A stretch of 64,000 nt of DNA from Paraburkholderia diazotrophica (GCF_900108945.1 NZ_FNYE01000012.1:62001-126000), one strand, 5' to 3'. Shown: positions 24,411-33,212, counted from the stretch's first letter. Notes: generated from the letters alone by a model not told the origin. Made by a program: numbers and translations.

Positions 24411-24818
24411 ATGGCGATTTACGGCATCGGCACCGACATCGTTCAGGTGAGCCGCGTCGCGGCGGTGATGGAGCGCACCAACGGCCGCTTCGCCGAGAAA
24501 GTGCTCGGATCCGAAGAGCTGCGCATCTATCACGCGCGCAATGCGCGCTCGCAGGCGCGCGGGCTTGCGTTTCTCGCGACGCGATTTTCCGTCAAGGAAG
24601 CGTTCTCGAAGGCGATCGGACTCGGCATGCGCTGGCCGATGACCTGGCGCGCGCTGCAGACGCTCAACGAAGCGAGCGGGCGTCCCGTCTGCGTGGCGTC
24701 CGGCGAACTCGCCGAGTGGCTCGCGGAACGCGGGATCACGTCGCAAGTCACACTGTCCGACGAGCGCGATTACGCGGTGTCGTTCGTGATTGCCGAAACG
24801 GCCGATCGTTCTGTCTGA
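24411..24818 (+). CDS. acpS: Holo-[acyl-carrier-protein] synthase AcpS
   Basis: Transfers 4'-phosphopantetheine from CoA to Ser37 of the acyl carrier protein encoded at 10533. The 135-residue protein has the magnesium-binding motif GIGTDIVQVSRV near the N-terminus (Asp9) and the second motif FSVKEAFSKAIG with the catalytic Glu. Length is typical for the AcpS type. The start ATG at 24411 directly precedes MAIYGIGTD. It lies 34 bp after pdxJ and 66 bp before nagZ. Confidence 0.95.
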   Translation: MAIYGIGTDIVQVSRVAAVMERTNGRFAEKVLGSEELRIYHARNARSQARGLAFLATRFSVKEAFSKAIGLGMRWPMTWRALQTLNEASGRPVCVASGELAEWLAERGITSQVTLSDERDYAVSFVIAETADRSV

Positions 24819-24884
24819 TCACGCCGGCGCGGCGCGAGTGCGCAAGCAGCGCCGCGTTCTTTCCTTTTTGCTCTCATAGACCCG

Positions 24885-25916
24885 ATGAAACTGATTCCTG
24901 GCCCGGTGATGCTCGACGTAGTCGGCAAGACGCTGAACGCTGACGACGAGCGCCGCCTCGCTCATCCGATGACGGGCGGCGTGATCCTCTTCGCGCGTCA
25001 TTTCGAAAGCCGCGCGCAACTGGTCGCGCTGACGGAAGCGATCCGCGACGTGCGCGACGATCTGCTGATCGCCGTCGATCACGAAGGCGGGCGCGTGCAG
25101 CGCTTTCGCACCGACGGCTTCACGGTGCTGCCGTCGATGGGCAAGCTCGGCGCGCTGTGGGACGACGACGTGCTCCACGCGACCAAGGTGACGACGGCTG
25201 TCGGCTACATCCTCGCGTCGGAGTTGCGCGCGTGCGGCATCGACATGAGCTTCACGCCCGTGCTCGATCTGAACTACGGCAACTCGCAGGTGATCGGCGA
25301 TCGCGCATTCCATCGCGATCCGCGCGTCGTCACGCTGCTCGCAAAGAGCCTCAATCACGGACTCGCGCTCGCGGGCATGGCGAATTGCGGCAAGCATTTT
25401 CCGGGTCACGGGTTCGCGTCGGCGGATTCGCACTACGCGGTGCCCGTCGACGAACGCACGCTCGACGAGATCATCAAGGAAGATGTCGCGCCGTACGACT
25501 GGCTCGGCTTGTCGCTGGCGTCGGTGCTGCCGGGGCATGTGATTTATCCAAAGGTAGACAGCAAGCCGGCCGGCTTCTCGCGCGTGTGGGTCCAGGACAT
25601 CCTGCGCAAGAAGCTGCGCTTCGAGGGCGCGGTCTTCAGCGACGATCTGTCGATGGAAGCCGCGCGCCAGGGCGGCACGCTGACGGAAGCGGCGACGGCC
25701 GCGCTCGAAGCGGGCGTCGATATGGTGCTGATCTGCAATCAGCCGCAGGAAGCGGGCAAGGTGCTCGATGCGCTGTGCTTCACGCAATCGAAGGAGTCGA
25801 AGCGCCGCCTGAAGCGGATGCGCCCGCGCGGCAAGGCGTTGTCGTGGGAAAAGCTCGCCGCCGAGCCGCAGTATCAGCAGGCTCAGGCGCTGTTGCGCGC
25901 GGTGTTCGCTTCCTGA
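24885..25916 (+). CDS. nagZ: Beta-N-acetylhexosaminidase NagZ
   Basis: Cytoplasmic glycoside hydrolase family 3 enzyme of peptidoglycan recycling; it removes N-acetylglucosamine from anhydro-muropeptides and so can influence beta-lactamase induction. The 343-residue protein contains the signature KHFPGHG near residue 167 and the catalytic aspartate in SDDLSM near residue 250. VDHEGGRVQRF and MSFTPVLDLN are further family segments. No signal peptide is present. It is the last gene of the lepA-to-nagZ group, followed within 30 bp by a strong terminator. Confidence 0.96.
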   Translation: MKLIPGPVMLDVVGKTLNADDERRLAHPMTGGVILFARHFESRAQLVALTEAIRDVRDDLLIAVDHEGGRVQRFRTDGFTVLPSMGKLGALWDDDVLHATKVTTAVGYILASELRACGIDMSFTPVLDLNYGNSQVIGDRAFHRDPRVVTLLAKSLNHGLALAGMANCGKHFPGHGFASADSHYAVPVDERTLDEIIKEDVAPYDWLGLSLASVLPGHVIYPKVDSKPAGFSRVWVQDILRKKLRFEGAVFSDDLSMEAARQGGTLTEAATAALEAGVDMVLICNQPQEAGKVLDALCFTQSKESKRRLKRMRPRGKALSWEKLAAEPQYQQAQALLRAVFAS

Positions 25917-25945
25917 CGGAAAGCGTATCCAGGGAGGGCGAATGC

Positions 25946-25976
25946 AAAAGGACGGGCAAGACCCGTCCTTTTCTTT
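25946..25976 (+). terminator. Terminator after nagZ, usable in both directions
   Basis: AAAAGGACGGG (25946-25956) pairs perfectly with CCCGTCCTTTT (25962-25972) around CAAGA, with further T on the right and A on the left. It separates nagZ (+) from the convergent regulator gene (-) ending at 25999. Confidence 0.9.
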
Positions 25977-25998
25977 TGTGCCTGGCGCGCGAAGCGCG

Positions 25999-27381
25999 TC
26001 AGTTCAGCCGCATCCGTTGCAGCTTGTTGTACAGCGTCTTCGGACTGATGCCGAGCAGCGACGCCGCACGATGCCGCGTTCCGCCGACGGCATCCAGCGT
26101 CGCTCGGATCAGCATTTCCTCGACATCGGCGAGCGGCGTGCCGACCGTCACCTGCACGCGGCCGCCGTTCAGATCGCGGCCGCCGACACCACTGCCTTCG
26201 TCGGCGCGTAGCGTCTCCAGAACGTCGCCCGACGCGTGATACGCGCGCCGCACGCGCTCCTGCAATTCGCGCACGTTGCCCGGCCATTCATACGCAAGAC
26301 ACTCGCGGACGAAATTCGGTCCGATCAGCTTCGTCGCATCGGCGACGCCGCGCGCATTCGCCTCGTCGTTCAGTTCGTCGACGAGCACCTGGGCGAAGAG
26401 CGCAGGATCGTCGCCGCGCTCGCGCAGCGGCGGCAGCGACAGCGCGGCCGCTTCGAGCCGCAGGCCGAGATCCTGATGCAGGCTGCCATCGGCGACGGCT
26501 GCGCGCGGCATCTTGCGCGTCGACGCGATCAGGCGGAAGTCGGTGGCGACCTGATTAGTGCCGCCTACTCGCATGAAGGTCTGCGAATCGAGCGCGCCGA
26601 GCAGCGCTTCCTGCTGCGCGCGCGGCAGCAGCGTGATTTCGTCGATGAAGAGCGTGCCGCCGCTCGCCTGTTCGAAGAGGCCGGGCTCGCGCTGCTCCGC
26701 GCCGCCGAACGCGCCGCGTTCGTGGCCGAACAGCAGGCTGTCCAGCGGCCGGCCACCGGCGACGGCCTCTGCCGAACGGCAATCGAGCACGACGAACGGC
26801 CCTTTGCGCCGGCGGCTCATCTCGTGCAGCGTGCGCGCGGCGACTTCCTTGCCCGTGCCCGCTTCGCCCGATATCAGCACGGCGGCTTCCGTCGGCGCGA
26901 TATGCTCGATCGAATCGTACACATGCTGGATCGCGCCGCTGCGGCCGATCATCGGTCCGAAGCGGCCCATGCGGCGCAGCCTCGCGCGCAGCGCCTGCAC
27001 TTCCTCGGTCAGTTCGTAGGGACGCGGTATGCGCGCCAGCAGGCTGCGCAACCGCGGAATATTGACGGGCTTGAGCAGATAGTCCCAGATGCCATGGCGC
27101 AAGCCTTCGATCGCGCTTTCGACCGTCGCGTTGCCCGTCATCACGATTACGGGCAACGCGCCGCCGGGCGGCTGCGCGGGCAGGTGCTGGAGCAGGTCGA
27201 GGCCGCTGCCGTCGGGCAGATTCAGATCGACGAGCACGACGTCGGGGATAAAGCGGGTCAGCGCTGCGCGCGCTTCTGAGAGCGTGATGGCGGTGTCGAC
27301 GGAAAAACCGTCGGCCGCAAGAATCGCGGACAGGCCTGACAGGCTATTGGGATCGTCTTCGACAATCAGGGCATGTGGCAT
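25999..27381 (-). CDS. NtrC-family response regulator with altered sigma-54 loop
   Basis: Protein of 460 residues with three parts. An N-terminal receiver domain has the acidic pocket Asp9/Asp10, phospho-acceptor Asp52 in VLVDLNLPDG and Lys104. A central AAA+ domain (about residues 142-375) has Walker A GEAGTGKE (172-179) and Walker B LFIDE. A Fis-type helix-turn-helix lies near residues 434-455 (RHRAASLLGISPKTLYNKL). The loop that contacts sigma-54, normally GAFTGA, is GAFGGA (223-228). The first arginine of the usual REDL/YYRL arginine-finger region is replaced (LHQDLGLRL, 301-309). These changes suggest loss of sigma-54 activation, as in TyrR-like or Rhodobacter NtrC-like proteins. No sensor kinase gene is adjacent, so it is an orphan regulator. 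Its targets are unknown. Confidence 0.85.
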   Translation of the reverse strand: MPHALIVEDDPNSLSGLSAILAADGFSVDTAITLSEARAALTRFIPDVVLVDLNLPDGSGLDLLQHLPAQPPGGALPVIVMTGNATVESAIEGLRHGIWDYLLKPVNIPRLRSLLARIPRPYELTEEVQALRARLRRMGRFGPMIGRSGAIQHVYDSIEHIAPTEAAVLISGEAGTGKEVAARTLHEMSRRRKGPFVVLDCRSAEAVAGGRPLDSLLFGHERGAFGGAEQREPGLFEQASGGTLFIDEITLLPRAQQEALLGALDSQTFMRVGGTNQVATDFRLIASTRKMPRAAVADGSLHQDLGLRLEAAALSLPPLRERGDDPALFAQVLVDELNDEANARGVADATKLIGPNFVRECLAYEWPGNVRELQERVRRAYHASGDVLETLRADEGSGVGGRDLNGGRVQVTVGTPLADVEEMLIRATLDAVGGTRHRAASLLGISPKTLYNKLQRMRLN

Positions 27382-27547
27382 AACGAGCGCAACTGTTCAG
27401 ATGGACGGAGTCCCGACGCACATGGGCCGCAGCGGCGGTCCCGAGCGCGCGGGCGCTGGATGAGTGGGCTTGAGTGGCCAATGCTCCCGGTCAGATGCAA
27501 AAGTATCGGACGTCGCCGGGCAAACAGCGCCCGGCGCAGGTTGCCCG

Positions 27548-27754
27548 TTACAGGTCGCGGTTGCGATCGAAGAAGCGGCGCACCTCGAGTTCGGCTTCAT
27601 CGCGCGTCTTCCCATATCGCTCCTGGATCAGGCCCGCCAGCTTGTCGGCGTTGCCTTGTGCCTTGGTCAGTTCGTCGTCCGTGAGTTCGCCCCACGCAGT
27701 TTTCGCCTTGCCGATCATCTGTTTCCACTTGCCTTCAGCGATATCGTTGTTCAT
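27548..27754 (-). CDS. CsbD family stress-response protein
   Basis: Small hydrophilic protein of 68 residues of the CsbD family. The sequence MNNDIAEGKWKQMIGKAKTA and the later GNADKLAGLIQERYGKTRDEA match the family pattern. CsbD-like proteins (E. coli YjbJ) are very abundant under general stress, but their molecular function is unknown. The start at 27754 is preferred because the family begins there and GGGAGGTG lies just upstream on the minus strand; a longer frame to 27937 reads through non-coding sequence. It lies between the response regulator and efp, with a terminator on its upstream side, so it is probably a single-gene transcript. A 7-bp hairpin at 27515-27535 follows the gene. Confidence 0.9.
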   Translation of the reverse strand: MNNDIAEGKWKQMIGKAKTAWGELTDDELTKAQGNADKLAGLIQERYGKTRDEAELEVRRFFDRNRDL

Positions 27755-27952
27755 GGCACACCTCCCAATTCTTCCGGATAAAACGAAAAGCCTCGTAGGC
27801 CTGAAATGCTTGGGAAGCAGGAGCCGTGCCAATGCAAATTGTCTCGAAAAGTCAATGTGAGCGCGGACTGGAAGCACGAATGCGCCAACCCACCTGGCAA
27901 AAATGCATGTCTGGCCGGTAAAGTTTTCCACCACCATACACGGTCGCGAAAA

Positions 27953-27984
27953 AAAGAAAAAGCGCCCAGATGGGCGCTTTTTTA
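27953..27984 (-). terminator. Terminator downstream of efp
   Basis: AGCGCCCA (27961-27968) and TGGGCGCT (27971-27978) form a compact stem flanked by A-runs on the left and T-runs on the right, so it can act in both directions. A second perfect 9-bp hairpin, AAGCCCTGA/TCAGGGCTT at 27990-28012, lies between it and the efp stop. Confidence 0.85.
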
Positions 27985-28042
27985 ACTCGAAGCCCTGAGT
28001 GAGTCAGGGCTTAAGACGATTGCCGTGCGGCGCGATTCAAAC

Positions 28043-28600
28043 TCAGGCGCGGCTGCGGTATTCGTTGGTACGCGTGTCGATTTCGATCTTGTCGCCGATA
28101 TTGCAGAAGAGCGGCACTTGCAGTTCGAAACCCGTGTTCAGCTTGGCGGTCTTGAGCACCTTGCCCGACGACGTGTCGCCCTTGACAGCCGGCTCCGTGT
28201 AGATGATTTCGCGGACCAGCGTGGTCGGCAGTTCGACCGAAATGGCCTTCTCGTTGTAGAACACGACTTCGCAAGCCATGCCGTCTTCGAGGTAGTTGAG
28301 CGCGTCGCCCATCATTTCGGCTTCGACTTCGTACTGGTTGTAGTCGGCGTCCATGAACACATACATCGGGTCAGCGAAGTACGAGTACGTGACTTCCTTG
28401 CGGTCCAGCACGACGACGTCGAACTTGTCGTCCGCCTTGTAGACGGTTTCCATGCCTGCGCCCGTCAGCAGGTTCTTGAACTTCATCTTGACGACGGCGG
28501 CGTTGCGGCCCGACTTGTTGTATTCGGCCTTCTGAACGACCATCGCGTCGTTGCCGATCATCACGACGTTGCCGGTGCGGAGTTCCTGAGCGATCTTCAT
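28043..28600 (-). CDS. efp: Elongation factor P (arginine-32 type)
   Basis: Translation factor that relieves ribosome stalling at consecutive prolines. The 185-residue protein has the three-domain EF-P layout and ends VPLFCNIGDKIEIDTRTNEYRSR-like as usual. The tip of the modification loop reads NKSGRNAAVV, with Arg at residue 32 instead of the lysine that is beta-lysylated in E. coli. Arg-32 EF-Ps are activated by rhamnosylation by EarP, and an earP gene lies just upstream on the same strand (28964-30145). A weak AGGA precedes the start. The 363-bp gap to earP may hold a separate promoter. Confidence 0.97.
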   Translation of the reverse strand: MKIAQELRTGNVVMIGNDAMVVQKAEYNKSGRNAAVVKMKFKNLLTGAGMETVYKADDKFDVVVLDRKEVTYSYFADPMYVFMDADYNQYEVEAEMMGDALNYLEDGMACEVVFYNEKAISVELPTTLVREIIYTEPAVKGDTSSGKVLKTAKLNTGFELQVPLFCNIGDKIEIDTRTNEYRSRA

Positions 28601-28963
28601 AAAACTGTCCTGTACGAAATAAGGTGCTTCAACTTTTGCTCAACGGCATACGGCGCAAGCGGGTTCGGCGCCCGACGCGCGTTCGACGCCCTAAGGCGGA
28701 TCAAACTGGATTGCGCGGTAAGCAGGGCTGGCGTCGACGGGCGGGCGCGTTTTACCGCTCCCAATTCCTTGCGTCTCACATGCCAGTCTGCTTCTGCCTT
28801 GCTGCTTTACCCGAAGCGTCCGTCTGCTTCTTTGTACCCGAAGCGGGCGCGTACTCGTGTGACACTGACAGCCCAACTGCGGAGGTCCACAAAACAAGTT
28901 CCTGCTAGACCTGCCGGCGGCGCCGTCGTGCCGCGCTTGCGTCGTCGGCCGTTGGATAACCGC
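28601..28963 (-). other. earP-efp intergenic region
   Basis: These 363 bases hold no convincing gene. An imperfect tandem duplication of about 36 bases is present: GTCTGCTTCT occurs at 28786 and 28822, and TACCCGAAGCG at 28808 and 28835. A possible weak efp promoter (TTGAGC, 15 bases, TTATTT on the minus strand, about 28620-28646) can be drawn but is below standard spacing. Confidence 0.5.
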
Positions 28964-30145
28964 TTATTTTAACTGAGTTTTTGCGAATTCCGCCAGATTT
29001 CCAGCGAGATCGCCGATCGACGCGAGATCGCGCGCCCAGTCGGCCGCGCGCGCCTCGAGTTTCGGACGATGGCGGTGGAACTCCGCCCAGTCCGGCGCGC
29101 CGTTGCCGTTCCACGCGTGCCAGAAGCGGCTGAGCGCTGCGCGCGTCGTCGCGGACAGCCCGTGCGCATAGTGCGCGAGCGCGGCGTCGAGCTTCGGCAG
29201 ATGGGCGTCGTCGGCTTGCGGATAAATGTGCCAGATGAACGGACGCGCGGCCCATTGCGCGCGCACGAACGAATCTTCGCCGCGCACGAAATTGATGTCG
29301 CTGACCCACAGCAGCTCGTCGTAGCCCAGCTGATCGGTGAACGCTAGCGCGTGGGCGCGCAGGTTGCCGCACGAAGCCTGCGCGCCCGCCGCGAACGACG
29401 ACAAGCCAAAAAATCGCGCCACCGCGCCCGAAATGCGGCCCTCCGGCACGAGCAGCACGGTTTCGCTGCCGGCGTCGCGCCACTGCGCGAGCAGGCTGTC
29501 GACGGCGGGGTTTTCATACGCGAACAACGACACGACGGTTGCGTCCTGTTCCGGCGGCGCGCTGCCCGCATTCGCCTGCCACCAGGCGGCGCGCGCGTCC
29601 GGCGAGGCCAGGAACGCCGCGCGGCGCGCGTCGAGGTCGCGCTCCTTCAGTACGCCGCCCGTGCCCTTGCCGAGCCCCGGGAAGAAGAACGTCTTCGTGA
29701 GCGCGTAACGCGGATGCGGCGACGGCCGCAAGTGAAAATCCGCGACCCAGTCTTCGCCGCTCAGATATTCGAGGTTGAACCAGACGGGCACGCGCTTGCG
29801 TCGCGCCATCGCCGCGATGTAGACGGGCGGCAGCTCGCAGGCGAACGCCTCGATCACGACGTCAGCCACCTGCAGCTTATCGCCCGCATGCGCGGGCTCG
29901 TGCCAGTGCTCGATGACAATGCCGTCGACTGCCTGCCGCGCCTTTTCGACATCGACGGATGGATTGAGCTTTTGAAACGCATGCAGATCGTCGACGAACA
30001 CGCGCACCTGCCAACCGTGTTCGTTCGCAAGTTGGCGCGCGAGCCGCCAGCAAACGCCGATATCGCCGAAGTTGTCGATCACCGCGCAGAAAATGTCGCA
30101 CGCAATCGCTGGGGGCTGTGACCGTCGAGTGGAAGCGGAGGACAT
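28964..30145 (-). CDS. earP: EF-P arginine rhamnosyltransferase EarP
   Basis: Glycosyltransferase of 393 residues (formerly DUF2331) that transfers rhamnose from dTDP-beta-L-rhamnose to Arg32 of EF-P. The catalytic N-terminal motif DNFGDIGVCWRL (with Asp24 and Asp28) and the later NFVRGEDSFVRAQWA, which contains the conserved glutamate near the nucleotide sugar, are both visible. The overall two-domain GT-B layout fits the family. The target efp lies immediately downstream and has Arg at position 32, so substrate and enzyme agree. The donor-sugar genes rmlABCD are not in this window. Start ATG at 30145 is the first in frame; a slightly later start is possible because residues 1-13 look unconserved. 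Confidence 0.95.
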   Translation of the reverse strand: MSSASTRRSQPPAIACDIFCAVIDNFGDIGVCWRLARQLANEHGWQVRVFVDDLHAFQKLNPSVDVEKARQAVDGIVIEHWHEPAHAGDKLQVADVVIEAFACELPPVYIAAMARRKRVPVWFNLEYLSGEDWVADFHLRPSPHPRYALTKTFFFPGLGKGTGGVLKERDLDARRAAFLASPDARAAWWQANAGSAPPEQDATVVSLFAYENPAVDSLLAQWRDAGSETVLLVPEGRISGAVARFFGLSSFAAGAQASCGNLRAHALAFTDQLGYDELLWVSDINFVRGEDSFVRAQWAARPFIWHIYPQADDAHLPKLDAALAHYAHGLSATTRAALSRFWHAWNGNGAPDWAEFHRHRPKLEARAADWARDLASIGDLAGNLAEFAKTQLK

Positions 30146-30275
30146 GATGGTGGCCCCCGGGTTCGGGCGCGGGCGGAATGTTCTAAACTGGCGATTCTAA
30201 AGCACGCAAACGCGCGCAAAAGTTCAAAACCCACGCAACGCGCCGTCCCCGCACGGCGCCCGGCCCCGATTCTGC

Positions 30276-32468
30276 ATGACCCGATCCGATTCCCCACCCA
30301 CATCCGATACCGCCGCGAAGTCCGGCGCGCCCGACAGCGCCGCCGAAGAGTTCGACGCGAAAAAAGTGCTGCGCCAGTTGCCGCATATGCCGGGCGTCTA
30401 TCGTTACTACGATGCGCAGGGCGCGGTGCTCTACGTGGGCAAGGCGCGCGACCTGAAGAAGCGCGTGTCGAGCTACTTCACGAAGACGCTGCTGTCGCCG
30501 CGCATCGCGATGATGGTCACGCGGATCGTGAAGATCGAAACGACCGTCACGCGTTCGGAAGCCGAAGCGCTGTTGCTTGAGAACAATCTCATCAAGGCTT
30601 TGGCGCCGCGCTACAACATTCTGTTTCGCGATGACAAGTCGTATCCGTATCTAAAGCTGACGGGCCATCAGTTTCCGCGTATGGCGTATTACCGCGGTTC
30701 GGTCGACAAAAAGAACCAGTATTTCGGACCGTTCCCAAGTGCATGGGCGGTACGCGAAAGCATTCAGATCCTGCAGCGCGTATTCCAGTTGCGCACCTGC
30801 GAGGATTCCGTGTTCAACAACCGTACGCGGCCGTGTCTGCTGCATCAGATTGGACGATGCACGGCGCCATGCGTCGGCGCGATCAGCGAAGAGGACTACG
30901 CACGCGACGTGTCCAATGCATCGCGCTTTCTGCTCGGACGGCAGTCCGAAGTGATGAAGGAACTCGAGCAGAAGATGCATGCGTTCGCAAGCGACCTGAA
31001 GTTCGAGCAGGCGGCGGCGGTGCGGAATCAGATGAGTTCGCTGTCGACGGTGCTGCATCAGCAGGCGATCGAAGTGGGCGGCGAAAGCGACGTCGATATT
31101 CTTGCTGTCGTCGCGCTCGGCGGACGCGTTTGCGTGAATCTCGCGATGGTGCGCGGCGGCCGGCATCTCGGCGACAAGGCTTACTTCCCGACGCATGTCG
31201 AAAGCGCGCTGACGGCGGAGGAGGGCGGCCTCGAGGACGGCGAGGCAGCGGAAGTCACTCCATCCGCGCTGCTTGATATCGAAGCGGAACTGGGCGAAGA
31301 AACGGATGAAGGGGATGAACGCGCGGACGAAGCCGCTTCGGACGCAACTGGGACTAGCGAAAGCGCCGAAGCCTCCGAAGCCACCGACGACACAGCCGAT
31401 AGCGACACGAAGCCGCGCCCCGGCATCGAAGCCGAAGTGCTCGAAGCGTTCATCGCGCAGCATTATCTCGGCAATCGCGTGCCGCCTGTGCTCGTCGTCA
31501 GTCACGCGCCCGCAAGCCGCGAACTTGTCGATCTGCTGATCGAGCAGGCCGGGCACAAGGTCACGCTGCTGCGCCAGCCGCAAGGCCAGAAGCGCGCGTG
31601 GCTCGCGATGGCCGAGCAGAACGCGCGTCTCGCTCTCGCACGGCTGTTGTCCGAACAGGGCTCGCAGCAATCGCGCACGCGCGCGCTTGCCGACACGCTG
31701 TCGCTCGAATGCGATGACCTTGCGCATCTGCGCATCGAGTGCTTCGACATCAGTCACACGATGGGCGAGGCGACGCAGGCATCGTGCGTCGTCTTTCACC
31801 ATCACAAGATGCAGTCGTCGGAGTACCGGCGCTACAACATCACGGACATCACGCCCGGCGACGACTACGCGGCGATGCGTCAGGTGCTCACGCGTCGATA
31901 CGAGAAGATGGTCGCGCAGGCCGCGGCGAACGCAAACGACGAAGCGGCCGAACTGCAAGCGGAAGCCGCCGCCGATCCGGCCGTGACGCCCGAAGGCGCG
32001 GAACCCGTTGCCGCGGGCGGTGTGCTGCCGAACATCGTGCTGATCGACGGCGGCAAGGGTCAGGTTGAGATTGCGCGCCAGGTGTTCAACGAGCTCGGGC
32101 TCGATCTGGGCATGCTGGTCGGCGTCGCGAAGGGCGAAGGGCGCAAGGTCGGTCTGGAGACGCTCGTGTTCGCGGACGGACGGCCGTCGCTCGAACTCGG
32201 CAAGGAAAGCGCGGCGCTGATGCTCGTCGCGCAGATCCGCGACGAAGCGCACCGCTTCGCGATCACGGGCATGCGCGCGAAGCGCGGCAAGACGCGGCAG
32301 ATGTCGCGGCTCGAGGAACTCGAAGGCGTCGGCGCGAAACGGCGGCAGCGGCTCCTCGCGCGCTTCGGTGGGTTGCGCGGCGTGGTGGCGGCCAGCGTCG
32401 ACGATCTCGCGAGCGTCGAAGGCATTTCGCGCGCACTCGCCGAGCAGATCTATCGACAGTTGCATTGA
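30276..32468 (+). CDS. uvrC: UvrABC excision nuclease subunit C with acidic insertions
   Basis: Makes both incisions during nucleotide excision repair. The 730-residue protein has the GIY-YIG domain (PGVYRYYDAQG, VLYVGKARDLKKR; Glu102 in LLLENN), a Cys cluster (CEDSVF, CLLHQIGRCTAPC), the UvrB-binding UVR helix pair near residues 226-260, the RNase H-like nuclease domain (Asp491 in ECFDISH, Asp591 in LIDGGKGQ) and two C-terminal helix-hairpin-helix motifs. It is about 120 residues longer than E. coli UvrC. The extra length is mainly two low-complexity inserts, an acidic one at about 312-383 and an Ala/Glu-rich one at about 547-583. The start at 30276 gives a short Ser/Ala-rich N-terminus. pgsA follows, as in E. 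coli. Confidence 0.95.
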   Translation: MTRSDSPPTSDTAAKSGAPDSAAEEFDAKKVLRQLPHMPGVYRYYDAQGAVLYVGKARDLKKRVSSYFTKTLLSPRIAMMVTRIVKIETTVTRSEAEALLLENNLIKALAPRYNILFRDDKSYPYLKLTGHQFPRMAYYRGSVDKKNQYFGPFPSAWAVRESIQILQRVFQLRTCEDSVFNNRTRPCLLHQIGRCTAPCVGAISEEDYARDVSNASRFLLGRQSEVMKELEQKMHAFASDLKFEQAAAVRNQMSSLSTVLHQQAIEVGGESDVDILAVVALGGRVCVNLAMVRGGRHLGDKAYFPTHVESALTAEEGGLEDGEAAEVTPSALLDIEAELGEETDEGDERADEAASDATGTSESAEASEATDDTADSDTKPRPGIEAEVLEAFIAQHYLGNRVPPVLVVSHAPASRELVDLLIEQAGHKVTLLRQPQGQKRAWLAMAEQNARLALARLLSEQGSQQSRTRALADTLSLECDDLAHLRIECFDISHTMGEATQASCVVFHHHKMQSSEYRRYNITDITPGDDYAAMRQVLTRRYEKMVAQAAANANDEAAELQAEAAADPAVTPEGAEPVAAGGVLPNIVLIDGGKGQVEIARQVFNELGLDLGMLVGVAKGEGRKVGLETLVFADGRPSLELGKESAALMLVAQIRDEAHRFAITGMRAKRGKTRQMSRLEELEGVGAKRRQRLLARFGGLRGVVAASVDDLASVEGISRALAEQIYRQLH

Positions 32469-32621
32469 AGCGTGCGCTAACCGTGCGACGGCGAGTCGCG
32501 CCGATGTGCGCGGGTTGCGTTTCGCGCCGCGCCGCCCAGCCCGCGCCGGGCGCGTTGCTTGTAGCGCGTCCGGTGAACCGGCACAATTGCATCTCTTATC
32601 TCAGAACCTTGCGCCTGCCCC

Positions 32622-33212
32622 ATGCCGTTTAATTTCCCGATCTTCCTGACATGGCTGCGGATCGTATTGATTCCGCTCGTCGTGGGCGTGTTCTATCTGC
32701 CGGACATGATGCTGAGCCCGGCGCACCGCAATCTGGCCGCCGCGACGATTTTTGTCCTCGCGGCGCTGACCGACTGGTTCGACGGTTTTCTCGCGCGCAA
32801 ATGGAATCAGACGTCGGCGTTCGGCGCATTCCTCGATCCCGTCGCCGACAAGCTGATGGTCACGGCCGCGCTGCTCGTGCTCGTGCAGCTCGCGCGCCTC
32901 GATTCGGCGATCGCGCTCGTGATCGTCGGCCGCGAGATCGCGATTTCGGCGCTGCGCGAATGGATGGCGCAGATCGGCGCATCGAAGAGCGTTGCGGTGA
33001 ACTCGCTCGGCAAGTTCAAGACGGCCTGCCAGATGGTCGCGATTCCGATGCTGCTGTTCTATGGTCCGCTGTCGCTCGGGACATTCGTGATCGATACGCG
33101 CGTGTGGGGCTTGTGGCTCATCTATCTCGCGGCGTTCCTCACGATCTGGTCGATGCTGTACTACATGAAGCTCGCCTGGCCGCAGATTCGCGAACGCGGA
33201 GGAATGGCCTGA
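32622..33212 (+). CDS. pgsA: CDP-diacylglycerol-glycerol-3-phosphate 3-phosphatidyltransferase
   Basis: Integral membrane enzyme that makes phosphatidylglycerol phosphate, committing lipid to phosphatidylglycerol and cardiolipin. The 196-residue protein has several membrane segments and the CDP-alcohol phosphotransferase signature DG-x2-AR-x8-G-x3-D-x3-D, visible as DWFDGFLARKWNQT followed by FGAFLDPVADK. The start MPFNFPIFLTWLRI is typical. It follows uvrC by 153 bp, the same pairing as in E. coli. The tRNA-Gly/tRNA-Cys unit lies downstream behind its own promoter. Confidence 0.95.
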   Translation: MPFNFPIFLTWLRIVLIPLVVGVFYLPDMMLSPAHRNLAAATIFVLAALTDWFDGFLARKWNQTSAFGAFLDPVADKLMVTAALLVLVQLARLDSAIALVIVGREIAISALREWMAQIGASKSVAVNSLGKFKTACQMVAIPMLLFYGPLSLGTFVIDTRVWGLWLIYLAAFLTIWSMLYYMKLAWPQIRERGGMA

